Source of the DNA: an uncultured Desulfovibrio sp.
Lineage (GTDB): Bacteria; Desulfobacterota; Desulfovibrionia; Desulfovibrionales; Desulfovibrionaceae
DNA: 64,000 nt
Assembly: GCA_934546745.1 (NCBI GenBank)
Contig: CAKTDV010000001.1
Location: 124,001 to 188,000 of the forward strand
Direction: 5' to 3'
Part shown: in pieces, positions 56,317 to 64,000 of the stretch
How positions within the stretch are numbered: the first letter of the stretch is position 1
How the letters are laid out: each line of letters starts with the position of its first letter
Made by a program: the position numbers and the translations under genes
The notes under the pieces: generated by a model
Databases searched by the model: none
Seen by the model: only the letters and a program-made list of their open reading frames with translations
Told to the model about the DNA's origin: nothing

Positions 56317-58662
56317 ATGTCCACCACAGCTTTTTCCCTGTGTCCCCAGTGCGGCCAGTATCATTCCTCCGCCCTCCCCTGCCCAACCATGCCCCCCGAC
56401 GGCGAGGCGATGACGCACGCCGGCCATGCCCATACCCATGAGCATGAACAGTGCGAACACCACTGCTCCTGCGGGCACCCCCACGCGCATGAGGAAGCCC
56501 TCGACGCGGATTCCTTCGGGATGTCCTCAGCCACGCGCGCCATCTACCGTATCAGGAACATGGATTGCCCGATGGAGGAAGCGCTCATACGCAAAAAACT
56601 CGAAGGCATGGCGGGCATCGACGCGCTGGAATTCCATCTGATGCGGCGCGTCCTTGTGGTATCGCATTCCCTGCCAAGCCCCGCCCCCATTGAGGCTGCC
56701 CTGCGCGCCATCGACATGGTTCCCGAAGCCCTTGGCGTGTCAGGCGCATCAGGAGCGGCGGACACGGATGGAGAGACGCCCCCGGCCCGTATCCCGTGGC
56801 GCAGGCTGGGCATCGCGACCCTGATGGCCGCCGCCTCCGAGGCCGTGGATCTCTGCCGGGACTGGCACATCATCGCCTCCGGGCTGGAAAACGCCGCCCT
56901 CTGGCTGTCCGCCCTGCTTGCGCTGATCGCCGTGTCGCTGTGCGGTGCGGGCACATACAGAAAGGGGTGGATTTCCGTTTGCAACGGCAATCTGAACATG
57001 AACGCCCTCATGTCCGTCGCCGTTACCGGCGCGCTCCTCATCGGTCACTATCCCGAAGCCGCCATGGTCATGGTGCTCTTCAACCTTTCCGAGGCCATCG
57101 AGGGCAAATCCCTGGAGCGCGCCCGCGACGCCATCCGCGCCCTCATGAGCCTTGCCCCGGAAACCGCCACCGTGGAACGGCGGGGGCGCTGGGAAAGCGT
57201 CCCCATCCACGATGTGCCCACAGGCAGCCGCATCCGTGTGCGCCCCGGCGAACGCATCGCCCTTGACGGCCTTGTGGCCAGCGGCCATTCCGCCGTGGAT
57301 CAGTCCCCCATCACCGGCGAAAGCATGCCCGTCACCAAAAATCCCGGCGACGCGCTCTACGCCGGTTCCATCAATCAATCCGGCGAGCTGGAGTACACCT
57401 CCAGCGCGCTTGCCAGCGACTCCACCATTGCCCGCATCATCCGGGCCGTGGAAGAAGCGCAGGCCAGCCGCGCGCCCATGCAGCGTTTTGTGGACGCCTT
57501 TGCCCGTGTCTATACGCCCGCCGTGTTCGCCGCCGCCCTGCTGACCGCCATCGTCCCGCCGCTTCTCTTCCACGCGGCCTGGACGGACTGGATCTACACC
57601 GCGCTGGTGCTGCTCGTCATCGGCTGCCCCTGCGCCCTTGTCATCTCCACGCCCGTCACCATCGTCAGCGGCATGGCCGCCGCCGCGCGCCAGGGCATTC
57701 TCATCAAAGGCGGCCTCTTTCTTGAGCAGGGCCGCCGCCTGCGCGCTCTTGCGCTGGACAAGACCGGCACCCTCACCAGCGGCAAACCCCGGCAGACGGA
57801 TTTTCTGCCTCTGGACGATCATCCCCGCCTGAGGGAGCTTGCCGCCGGTCTTGCCGCCCGTTCCGATCATCCCGTCTCCGCCGCCATTGCCCGGCAGGCG
57901 GCCGCCGACGGCATCGATCCCGCGCCCGTCACGGGATTTACCGCCTCTCCGGGACAGGGCGTCAGCGGCGTGGTTGACGGTTGCCGCTGGAGCCTCGGCA
58001 GTCGCCGCATGGCCGAAGGTACCGCCCCTCTTCCTCCGCAAGCGCTGGCCCGCCTCCACGAACTGGAATCCCAAGGAAAAAGCGTCGCCCTGCTCATGGA
58101 CGAACACGGCGTTCACGCTCTTATAGCCGTGGCCGATACGCTCAGGGAAAGCGGCGTCGCCGCCCTGAAAGAGCTCAGGGAACTGGGCATCCGAACCGTC
58201 ATGCTCACCGGCGACAATCCGCGGGCCGCCCAGGCCATAGCGCGGCAGGCAGGCATAGACGATGTGCGCGCCGGACTCCTGCCCGGCGACAAACTTCACG
58301 CCGTTGAGGAACTGGCGCGGCACGGGGTCGTTGGCATGGCCGGAGACGGCATCAACGACGCTCCCGCCCTTGCCCGCGCCCATATCGGCTTTGCCATGGC
58401 CGCCGCCGGAACCGACGCCGCCATGGAAACCGCGGGCGTCGCCCTCATGGACGACGACCTGCGCAAACTCCCCCGTTTTATCCGCCTTTCCCGTGCCGTC
58501 CACGCCATACTCGTCCAGAACATCACCATCGCGCTCGCCATCAAGGCCATCTTCCTTGGCCTGACCTTCACAGGTCTCGGCACCATGTGGATGGCCGTCT
58601 TTGCCGACGTCGGCGCCAGCCTGATCGTTATCGCCAACAGCCTCCGGGCCCTGCGCGCCTAA
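56317..58662 (+). CDS. zntA: Zinc/cadmium/lead P1B-type ATPase
   Basis: A 781-residue heavy-metal efflux pump. The N-terminal 60 residues are His/Cys-rich (HAGHAHTHEHEQCEHHCSCG). A degenerate heavy-metal domain follows with IRNMDCPMEE (the CadA/ZntA-like MDC...EE motif). Later come the actuator ITGESMPVTK, the membrane metal site CPC in VIGCPCALVIS near residue 437, the phosphorylation Asp481 in DKTGTLT and GDGINDAP. The CPC plus MDCxxEE combination favours divalent Zn/Cd/Pb rather than copper; gene symbol assigned on that basis. Its promoter has the 19-bp spacer of MerR-regulated genes. Confidence 0.88.
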   Translation: MSTTAFSLCPQCGQYHSSALPCPTMPPDGEAMTHAGHAHTHEHEQCEHHCSCGHPHAHEEALDADSFGMSSATRAIYRIRNMDCPMEEALIRKKLEGMAGIDALEFHLMRRVLVVSHSLPSPAPIEAALRAIDMVPEALGVSGASGAADTDGETPPARIPWRRLGIATLMAAASEAVDLCRDWHIIASGLENAALWLSALLALIAVSLCGAGTYRKGWISVCNGNLNMNALMSVAVTGALLIGHYPEAAMVMVLFNLSEAIEGKSLERARDAIRALMSLAPETATVERRGRWESVPIHDVPTGSRIRVRPGERIALDGLVASGHSAVDQSPITGESMPVTKNPGDALYAGSINQSGELEYTSSALASDSTIARIIRAVEEAQASRAPMQRFVDAFARVYTPAVFAAALLTAIVPPLLFHAAWTDWIYTALVLLVIGCPCALVISTPVTIVSGMAAAARQGILIKGGLFLEQGRRLRALALDKTGTLTSGKPRQTDFLPLDDHPRLRELAAGLAARSDHPVSAAIARQAAADGIDPAPVTGFTASPGQGVSGVVDGCRWSLGSRRMAEGTAPLPPQALARLHELESQGKSVALLMDEHGVHALIAVADTLRESGVAALKELRELGIRTVMLTGDNPRAAQAIARQAGIDDVRAGLLPGDKLHAVEELARHGVVGMAGDGINDAPALARAHIGFAMAAAGTDAAMETAGVALMDDDLRKLPRFIRLSRAVHAILVQNITIALAIKAIFLGLTFTGLGTMWMAVFADVGASLIVIANSLRALRA

Positions 58663-58845
58663 GGGGTGTGGTATCTGTGTGACATGTCTGGCGAACGCCC
58701 TCAGTGTCCCACGCGCGCATTCCCTCCGGCTCTTGCGTGCGTAAGAGGAAAGAGATATCATATGAAATATAAGGAAACAGCTGCCATGCACTCCCATCAG
58801 ACACCGTGAGAGAACGCCGCGTTCCGTGTGCGTAAGAGAGCTTGC

Positions 58846-58887
58846 GGGAGAGAAAGTCCTTTCTTCAGAAAAAGGGCTTTCTCTCCC
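58846..58887 (+). other. Hairpin in the merR leader
   Basis: GGGAGAGAAAGTCC (58846-58859) pairs with GGGCTTTCTCTCCC (58874-58887), 14 bp with one G-T pair. Two direct repeats GTGCGTAAGAG (58737-58747 and 58828-58838) lie upstream. The 277 bases before merR carry no gene. Confidence 0.5.
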
Positions 58888-58939
58888 CAGACGCGCTTGC
58901 GGAGGGGGGGATCCCCCAGAAAACAGCCAGGAGGGCACT

Positions 58940-59401
58940 ATGAAGCGACGCATTGGAGAAGTCTCCCAGGCGACGGGTTGTCCGGCCGCGACCATTCGTT
59001 TTTACGAAAAAGAAGGGCTGCTGGGGAGGCCGGCGCGTTCCGGCGGCAACTACCGCCTGTATGGGGAAGACGATCTGGATCGCCTGCGCTTCATCGTACA
59101 CTGCCGCCACCACGGTATGACGCTTGCGGAAATCCGCGAGTTGCTGGCCTTCAAGGAACATCCACAACAGGGGTGCGGCTGGATTGGGGAACTTGTGGAA
59201 CGCCATATCGCCGGCGTCAGCGAACAGATAGCCGCACTGACCTCACTCCGTGAGGAATTGCGGCAGCTGCGCCACACCTGCACCGGAAGCGAGCAAGGGG
59301 CCTGCGGCATTATCGAGCATCTGAGCGCGCCGTGCCCCCACTGTGCGAATCACCATCAATGCGCGTTGCACAGGGACGTGGGAGAAGGGAAGAAACACTG
59401 A
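58940..59401 (+). CDS. MerR-family metal-responsive regulator (CadR/PbrR type)
   Basis: A 153-residue MerR protein. The N-terminal winged helix IGEVSQATGCPAATIRFYEKE is followed by GGNYRLYGEDDL and the dimerisation helix. Metal ligands of the divalent type are visible: Cys in QQGCGWIG near residue 78 and CGIIEHLSAPCPHC at the end, with a His-rich tail. This matches cadmium/lead/zinc sensors rather than CueR. GGAGGG precedes ATG 58940. It should control the ATPase promoter at 56231, which lies 2.7 kb upstream on the same strand. Confidence 0.88.
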   Translation: MKRRIGEVSQATGCPAATIRFYEKEGLLGRPARSGGNYRLYGEDDLDRLRFIVHCRHHGMTLAEIRELLAFKEHPQQGCGWIGELVERHIAGVSEQIAALTSLREELRQLRHTCTGSEQGACGIIEHLSAPCPHCANHHQCALHRDVGEGKKH

Positions 59402-59504
59402 TAGTTCCGTTCCGATCTGGCGGCCAAGAGATAACAAACCAGTGGTTGGCAAAATTCGCATTGCAATAGCCACGCGTGACATAAACGTTTGTCGATCGCC
59501 GTAG

Positions 59505-59969
59505 CGTAACCCGGAAACCGTGGAAAGCCGGATTTGGGAAATGCTGGAAACAAAACTTCACCGTATCACGCTCGCCTTTCAAGGAAGCATGGAAGACCCC
59601 GAAGACATGTGTCAGGCGGTCATCGGCATGACCCAACCCTCTATGTACACCCATCTCTTTGCCTCAGCCCCCTCAAACCGTCAGGGATTGCGGGAATAGT
59701 TCGACAGCCAGACGGCGACTCTTGGCGGAGATGATGCCATTTCCGTTGTGAAACGCATGTTCGGTTCCGTCCATCATTTCGATTTTGGCACACTGGCCGC
59801 CAATTTGCCGCATGTCACCCTGCAGGATCTTTGTCCCTATCTCAAACTCTGTCTGGCGCGCCACCAGCGCGCCTGGAAAGCGGAAGATCCCCGCCATATG
59901 TCTTTCAAGACACCGAAGGCATGGGTTTCCTCTCTTGCGCTTTTGAAAGGCGATCTCTCGTTCATGCGG
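59505..59969 (+). pseudogene. C-terminal relic of a large SNF2-like helicase
   Basis: A readable frame resembles the C-terminal end of large superfamily II/SNF2 helicases of the kind found in defence islands. Features are ETVESRIWEMLETKL, MEDPEDMCQAVIGMT, then NRQGLRE, a TAG stop, and FDSQTATLGGDDAISVVKR. The stop at 59697-59699 stands where a Trp (TGG) would be expected. The frame continues to SFKTPKAWVSS and LSFMR. A further TAG lies at 59502. No helicase core precedes it; the gene is cut off at the 5' side next to merR. Family recognition is from memory of related proteins. Confidence 0.55.
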
Positions 59970-60002
59970 GGCGAAGGGGATGGGCAAAGGAGCCGGATCA
60001 TC

Positions 60003-60992
60003 ATGAAAAAGGCGTTCATTGTGTGCATGGCGATGCTGTTGCTGGGCGGCGGGCTGTCCTGGGCCGCCTCGCCCGCACCGGAAAACGGCGTTCCAGCGGT
60101 GGCGGCGGAGCGGCGTGCCGTGTCTCCTGAGAAAAACGCCGATCCCGTTGGCGCGGGAGGCACATATACCAATGCGCGTTACGGTTTTACCGTAACCTGG
60201 CCGCGTGGGGATATGGCGGTGGCGGAGTCCGACAACGGAGACGGCATCGTTGTGACGGATTCCCGGCGGGGTTTGGAACTGCGGGCCTGGGGCGGCAGGG
60301 GCTGGAGCACGCTGGGGATGGACCTTGAAGCCGGGATAGAGGAGACGCGCGGCTGGTTTGATACGGTATTCCTGAAGCGCGTGAACAGTCAGGAGGGGAG
60401 CTTCATTCTTTCCGGCAGCGCGGGCGACGACATGCTTCATGTCAAAGGCTTTTATACGCCTGACGCCGTCTGCCTGCTTTCCGTCCGTTATGCCCGGAAG
60501 GACGGGGATATGTTGGAGGCGTTTGCGGCGGATGTCTTGCGCTCTTTTCGGAGAACGACCCCGCTGGAGCCGTTGCCCCTTGAGAACGACGCCGCTTTTG
60601 AAAGGGACGCCTCGCAAAAACACCACGCTTTCGTGACGATTGCTGTCGGCAACGGCAGGGATGAGCATGGCTGTGTCTCTTTTTTGCTTACAGCCCAAAA
60701 AGATGTGCATTTGTTCTTCCGCAGAGCCGTTCTGGAGGATGACGCCACAGTACGTCCGGGAGATCCGCTGAGACGGGTCGTTCTGAAAGCGGGCGAAGCC
60801 TGCATGCTTCGTACAGCCGTCCCGGAAGGCGTCCCGGATATGTTTGTCTGCGTGGGGGATGCGTGCTGGAGTCCGGCATTCAGCGGCAAGGATGGAGCGT
60901 TGCTGCTGTCTCCCGGTTTTGCCACGGCCGACGGTACTGAGGCTGCCGCGGCACAGGTGGCGGACGTGCATCTCCGCTCTTTCGACAAGTGA
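60003..60992 (+). CDS. Exported protein, unknown function
   Basis: A 329-residue protein with a signal peptide (MKKAFIVCMAMLLLGGGLSW, cleaved after AA). The mature N-terminal part reads YTNARYGFTVTWPRGD, a YGFxVxWP pattern found in periplasmic lipoprotein-like domains, followed by a mixed alpha/beta region. No catalytic motif is recognised. CAAAGGAGC precedes ATG 60003. It lies immediately after the helicase relic, in the same frame, and leads a run of exported proteins. Confidence 0.65.
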   Translation: MKKAFIVCMAMLLLGGGLSWAASPAPENGVPAVAAERRAVSPEKNADPVGAGGTYTNARYGFTVTWPRGDMAVAESDNGDGIVVTDSRRGLELRAWGGRGWSTLGMDLEAGIEETRGWFDTVFLKRVNSQEGSFILSGSAGDDMLHVKGFYTPDAVCLLSVRYARKDGDMLEAFAADVLRSFRRTTPLEPLPLENDAAFERDASQKHHAFVTIAVGNGRDEHGCVSFLLTAQKDVHLFFRRAVLEDDATVRPGDPLRRVVLKAGEACMLRTAVPEGVPDMFVCVGDACWSPAFSGKDGALLLSPGFATADGTEAAAAQVADVHLRSFDK

Positions 60993-61108
60993 TGCCACGG
61001 ACGCGTCCCTGCGTCCTTTTCCTTGCTCCCTGTCGCGGAAGGTGTCATGATTGGGGATCAGGGTACGATGATGCAAAAATTGCATGGTCAAGAAGGAGGC
61101 TTACCGTT

Positions 61109-61570
61109 TTGAAAAACGACAAGCGACATCTGTGGGTCCTCTGGATGCTGGGAATCTCGTTGATCGCCGGGCCAGGCACGGCGATGGCGGCGCAGGAAAG
61201 CGTGACGCATTCCGAAGAGAGAAGCGCGCCCGTTGTGGCGCAGGGGGAGAGGATGCCCCTTGCTGATCGTCTTCTTTTACAGAATGCCGTGGCCGCCTTG
61301 TGGGACACGGGGACATCGCTGGATCCGGGGAAGGAGATCCGCCCCGATGCGCTGCCTGTTCCCGCGCATGTCTTTATCGACCCGCCCGAATCTTTTTTTT
61401 ACAGAGACGGCGTCTGGGAATTTGAAGGTGTGATACGCCGTATGGCCCCCAGGGAAGACGGTATAGAAGCCATTGCCGCCAGAGAACTTTTCCATATGGT
61501 TGCCCGAAAACGTGACGGCGGCTATCGCCTGGAAAAGGTGGAATTTCACCCCATCCCGAGCATGCGGTGA
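61109..61570 (+). CDS. Exported protein, paralogue A
   Basis: A 153-residue secreted protein. The start is TTG 61109: AAGGAGG lies 9 bases upstream, and no ATG is available before the signal peptide (LWVLWMLGISLIAGPGTAMA). The mature protein contains PLADRLLLQNAVAALWDTG and an aromatic-rich middle (FFYRDGVWEFEGVIRRM), ending GGYRLEKVEFHPIPSM. It resembles the next gene's product in layout (LxDxLL...LWDxG; GxxLExV ending), suggesting tandem duplication. Function unknown. Confidence 0.6.
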   Translation: MKNDKRHLWVLWMLGISLIAGPGTAMAAQESVTHSEERSAPVVAQGERMPLADRLLLQNAVAALWDTGTSLDPGKEIRPDALPVPAHVFIDPPESFFYRDGVWEFEGVIRRMAPREDGIEAIAARELFHMVARKRDGGYRLEKVEFHPIPSMR

Positions 61571-61578
61571 GGAAGGTT

Positions 61579-62232
61579 ATGAAAAGACAGTTTTTTTCTC
61601 TGATTGCTGGGCTGGCCGTGTTTTTCTGTGTCGCGTCCTCATGGGCAACGCCGGAGGATCGGGCTGCGCCCTCGCTCCGGGACAAGCTGCTCATGAAACA
61701 CACCCTGCTCACGCTCTGGGACATGGGCTATACCTCTCCCGGAAAGATGGATCCCGTCAATGTATGCCGCATGTCCCTGTATTTTCTTCTGCGCGGACAG
61801 CCCGACAGCGGCGAGGACCGCGAGGGGAATCCCGCCCGTTTCACCAATATTCCTGAGCGGTACCAGTTCTTTTTCTCCAAAGAACTGACGGAACGGATCG
61901 CGCTGGATGTCTTTGGCGGTTGGATGGAGGAAAATGCGGCGCCTGAGGGCGTTTTCCCTGGGGCGGGCGGCTACTATATTGATATGGCGACCTTCCTTGC
62001 CGGTAGGCCGTGGACTGAGGAAGCGGATCTGCCCCGTTATACGGAAATTGTCTCCCTTTTCCCGGAAAAAAATGGCGCCGTTATGCTCAATGGCAAGCTA
62101 CGCCGTTTCCATATGACGGATGATGGCGATGAGGTTCTGTGGGGGGCCGCTTCCTTCATGGCGCGTTTCTCCCCTTCGGAGCGGGGCTGGAAACTCGAAT
62201 CCTTTGTGATCACGGAAGAGGCGATGGGGTAA
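61579..62232 (+). CDS. Exported protein, paralogue B
   Basis: A 217-residue secreted protein. Residues 1-23 are a signal peptide (MKRQFFSLIAGLAVFFCVAS, ending SWA). The mature part opens RDKLLMKHTLLTLWDMGYTS, matching paralogue A, and ends RGWKLESFVITEEAMG. ATG 61579 is preferred over GTG 61567 because GAGGAAGG lies close upstream. It is 8 bases downstream of paralogue A. No known domain. Confidence 0.65.
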   Translation: MKRQFFSLIAGLAVFFCVASSWATPEDRAAPSLRDKLLMKHTLLTLWDMGYTSPGKMDPVNVCRMSLYFLLRGQPDSGEDREGNPARFTNIPERYQFFFSKELTERIALDVFGGWMEENAAPEGVFPGAGGYYIDMATFLAGRPWTEEADLPRYTEIVSLFPEKNGAVMLNGKLRRFHMTDDGDEVLWGAASFMARFSPSERGWKLESFVITEEAMG

Positions 62233-62379
62233 CCGTTCCTTTCCGCGCGGAACGGACCCGAAAGCTGTTTCTTGGACTGTACTGTGCGGCGCTTGTGGCG
62301 TTCCGTCTCGGCGAGGCCTGTGCCAGCGAATATAGCATCGTGCGCGATACGCTGCTGAAAAAAAGGAGAGGCATCGCCA

Positions 62380-62946
62380 ATGGTCTATGGCAAAGAAAGC
62401 GTTACGGAAGTGACACGCGAACGCTGGTTCTCTCGTATTGGAAAGGCTTTCTGCGGCATCGGTACCGGCCTGATGCTGATCGTCGTCGCCACGTGCCTTC
62501 TGTATTGGAATGAGGGCCGGTCTGTCCGCACAGGCGACACCATTGCCGAGGCGCGGCGGGCAACGGTGAATCTCCCCGACATTACCCGGAGGGATCCCGC
62601 CTTTGACGGACAAACCGTCCATGTCACAGGCAGGGCCGTCACGGAGGAGGAACTGACGGATCCGTTATTTGGCATCAAGACAGCGGCCATTGCTCTGCGC
62701 CGTCGCGTTGAATTCTATCAGTGGGTTGAGGAGGCAACGCAGGAAAAACGCACAAAACTGGGCGGGGATGAGGAAACCGTCACTACCTATACCTATTCCA
62801 CACAATGGGTTGGCAGTCCTGTGGATTCCCAGAGGTTCAGGAAGGTTGACGGACATGAAAATACGCTCCGCCTCCGGGCCGGTAACGAGACACTGTATGC
62901 GGACCATGTCACGCTGGGGGCGTACCGGTTGCCGGAGTTCCTTTAA
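62380..62946 (+). CDS. TMEM43-family protein, C-terminally truncated
   Basis: A 188-residue protein matching the first half of the TMEM43/LUMA family. TM1 at about residues 22-44 ends in WNEGRSVRT, followed by FDGQTVHVTGRAV, LTDPLFGIKTAAIALRRRV, EFYQWVEE and YTYSTQWVGSPVDSQRF, a near-colinear match to the family core. Full-length members run to roughly 350-400 residues with three more membrane helices; here the frame stops at LPEFL and no continuation is visible. It may be a pseudogene or a minimal form. AGGAGAGG precedes ATG 62380. Confidence 0.8.
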   Translation: MVYGKESVTEVTRERWFSRIGKAFCGIGTGLMLIVVATCLLYWNEGRSVRTGDTIAEARRATVNLPDITRRDPAFDGQTVHVTGRAVTEEELTDPLFGIKTAAIALRRRVEFYQWVEEATQEKRTKLGGDEETVTTYTYSTQWVGSPVDSQRFRKVDGHENTLRLRAGNETLYADHVTLGAYRLPEFL

Positions 62947-62979
62947 AGAACATCTCACAAGAAAAAAGCACAGTATGAC

Positions 62980-63009
62980 AGCGAGCCTGCCGCTACCGGC
63001 AGGTTCGCT
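62980..63009 (+). terminator. Hairpin upstream of the riboswitch
   Basis: AGCGAGCCTGCCG (62980-62992) pairs with CGGCAGGTTCGCT (62997-63009), one G-T pair, CTAC loop. No U-tract on this strand; it probably still separates the truncated TMEM43 gene from the riboswitch unit. Confidence 0.45.
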
Positions 63010-63069
63010 GAAAAACACCCTCTCGACAATTCCCCCTTTGATTGGGTAGAAAGGAAAAATACATCGCAA

Positions 63070-63240
63070 CCGTTTTCAGGTGCCCGGGATTTTCGGGATA
63101 ATTGGGAAGTTCGTAGAAACCGACGCTGACCCGCAACCGTGAAAGGCAATGATGCCGCAACAGGCCACTGTAGCAGCAGACGCTATGGGAAGGCGCGCCA
63201 TCAGAAGACCCTTGAGCCGGGAAACCAGCCTGAAAGCCCA
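63070..63240 (+). ncRNA. Cobalamin (B12) riboswitch
   Basis: The conserved elements are in order: GGTGCC, GGGAAGTTCGTAGAAACC, GACGCTGACCCGCAACCGTGA, CACTGT, GGGAAGGCGCGCCATCAGAAGAC and the B12-box-like GAGCCGGGAAACCAGCCTG. It precedes a periplasmic cobaltochelatase, an expected target. When cobalamin is present, such switches usually block expression. A promoter-like TCGACA-N18-TAGAAA lies just upstream (63023-63052). Confidence 0.93.
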
Positions 63241-63245
63241 TAAAA

Positions 63246-63288
63246 GACGGTTCTACACCGTCTGCTCCACGGGGTTTGGAGCAAGGAG
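63246..63288 (+). promoter_or_regulatory. Expression platform of the cobalamin riboswitch
   Basis: Two hairpins follow the aptamer: GACGGT/ACCGTC (63246-63262) and GCTCC/GGAGC (63264-63282). The second lies right beside the AAGGAG ribosome site (63283-63288), suggesting control of translation start rather than termination. Confidence 0.55.
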
Positions 63289-63297
63289 TTGTGTTCT

Positions 63298-64000
63298 ATG
63301 AAAAGGCTTTTTGCCGCGCTATTGTTGTGCTGCCTGTTCTCTGCCGCCCCTGCCTGGGCAAAGAAAGGGACGTTGCTGGTCGCCTTTGGAACATCCGTAG
63401 GCAGCGCCCGTCCGGCTATTGAGGCTGTCGTGGCGGATTACAAAGAAAAAAAAGACGGACCCGTCTTGCTGGCGTTCACGTCGGACATCATTCGCAACAA
63501 GCTGGCTGCCGCGGGAAAACCCGTGCATTCTGTCAATGCGGCCCTGGATGCCCTGGCCGCCCAGGGTGTGGATGAGGTGCTGGTGCAGTCGCTGCACGTC
63601 GCTCCGGCGGAAGAGTACAGCCAGCTTGAGCGTATGATTGTCAGGCATGTGACAAAGAAACCGGGCGTTTTCACATCCGTGAAGGTCGGTTACCCGCTGC
63701 TGGTATCGGAACAGGATCTGGATACGGTGGTTTCCGTGGTTCTTGGAGCCTTGCCGGAGCGCCGCAAGGGCGATGCCGTTGTCCTGATGGGGCATGGCAA
63801 TGATCGCGGCCCTGGAGATTTGACGCTGGCTGCCGCCGCTACGGCCTTCCACAAGGCTGATGCGCTGGTCTGGCTTGCCACGGTGGAAGGTGCCCACAGT
63901 TTTGACAGGGTGCTGCCGCAGCTCCGGGCAGCGGGCGTGAAGCGCGTCTGGCTTCAGCCTTTCATGCTGGTAGCCGGAGATCATGCGCGCAACGATCTCG
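63298..64000 (+). CDS. cbiK: Periplasmic cobaltochelatase CbiK, N-terminal part
   Basis: The gene runs off the right edge; 234 residues are visible. Residues 1-21 are a signal peptide (MKRLFAALLLCCLFSAAPAW then A), which marks the periplasmic CbiK form. The mature part begins KKGTLLVAFGTSVGSARPAIE, the CbiK/anaerobic chelatase N terminus; the catalytic-site His is likely in VLMGHGNDRG, and FMLVAGDHARND follows. It inserts cobalt into sirohydrochlorin in the family. Expression is under the cobalamin riboswitch directly upstream. Confidence 0.92.
   Translation, partial: MKRLFAALLLCCLFSAAPAWAKKGTLLVAFGTSVGSARPAIEAVVADYKEKKDGPVLLAFTSDIIRNKLAAAGKPVHSVNAALDALAAQGVDEVLVQSLHVAPAEEYSQLERMIVRHVTKKPGVFTSVKVGYPLLVSEQDLDTVVSVVLGALPERRKGDAVVLMGHGNDRGPGDLTLAAAATAFHKADALVWLATVEGAHSFDRVLPQLRAAGVKRVWLQPFMLVAGDHARNDL

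Noticed and set aside
55093..59401. Prophage or genomic island bounded by the recombinase
   Set aside because: No phage genes, tRNA-flanked attachment repeat or second boundary were found; the only repeat pair is the short inverted one beside the recombinase.
59697..59699. TAG in the helicase-like frame as a possible pyrrolysine codon
   Set aside because: The frame is a 5'-truncated fragment with another TAG upstream at 59502, and the position suits a Trp, so simple decay explains it better.
62233..62379. Small exported protein before the TMEM43 gene (LFLGLYCAALVAFR region)
   Set aside because: It has a signal-like stretch but no start codon with a ribosome site, and its frame overruns into the TMEM43 gene.

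Overview
The window is about 64 kb of high-GC bacterial chromosome from a sulfate-reducer-like deltaproteobacterium, most likely Desulfovibrionaceae. The evidence for this is the gene order rpmF-plsX-fabH-fabG-acpP-fabF-glyA-dCMP deaminase-ribD-ribE-ribH-nusB-leuS, an anaerobe porin of the Desulfovibrio trimeric type, HypC, an FmdE-like protein, a TRAP transporter and a periplasmic CbiK behind a cobalamin riboswitch. The placement is inferred from gene content; no search was run.

Layout. 0-2.5 kb: the start of an exported Sel1-like gene, a small membrane protein, a GIY-YIG protein, a LysE-type exporter and a DUF177 (YceD) protein. 2.6-9 kb: rpmF and the fatty-acid genes with a tRNA-Tyr embedded, then glyA. 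9-20.6 kb: riboflavin genes (no ribBA between ribE and ribH), nusB, leuS, holA, radC, lon, prmC. 20.6-26 kb: the tRNA(Thr, Tyr, Gly)-tuf-rpmG-tRNA(Trp)-secE-nusG-rplKAJL translation cluster. 26-32 kb: a YeiH-type exporter with a 55-residue membrane microprotein, a DUF523 protein and a TRAP dctPQM operon. 32-40 kb: a YhaO/YhaN nuclease-ATPase pair, a STAS-like protein with a cysteine-rich tail, and the porin. 40-44.4 kb: a tightly overlapping mixed operon, tatB-tatC-hisB-lipoprotein-hisA-SMR-SMR-hypC. 44.6-50.4 kb: ileS-lspA-PLDc_N protein-cpoB-like-cheZ-fmdE-like.

The accessory part runs from 50.5 to 63 kb. A leftward two-gene operon encodes a chemoreceptor fused to a C-terminal PilZ domain and a membrane GGDEF diguanylate cyclase. 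Directly upstream lies a 147-bp AT-rich segment bounded by a perfect 24-bp inverted repeat. Each repeat has the arm-spacer-arm form of a tyrosine-recombinase crossover site, and a complete tyrosine recombinase gene ends 44 bp away. This looks like a DNA inversion switch (inverton) that could phase-vary the chemoreceptor/c-di-GMP operon. It is the most interesting feature of the window.

Right of the recombinase are a divergent Zn/Cd/Pb P1B-ATPase with a 19-bp-spacer MerR-type promoter and its MerR regulator. A broken C-terminal fragment of a large SNF2-like helicase follows, then three small exported proteins of unknown function and a truncated TMEM43-family protein. The window ends inside a cobalamin-riboswitch-controlled periplasmic cobaltochelatase. 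The helicase relic, the truncated TMEM43 gene and the recombinase mark this as a rearranged region.
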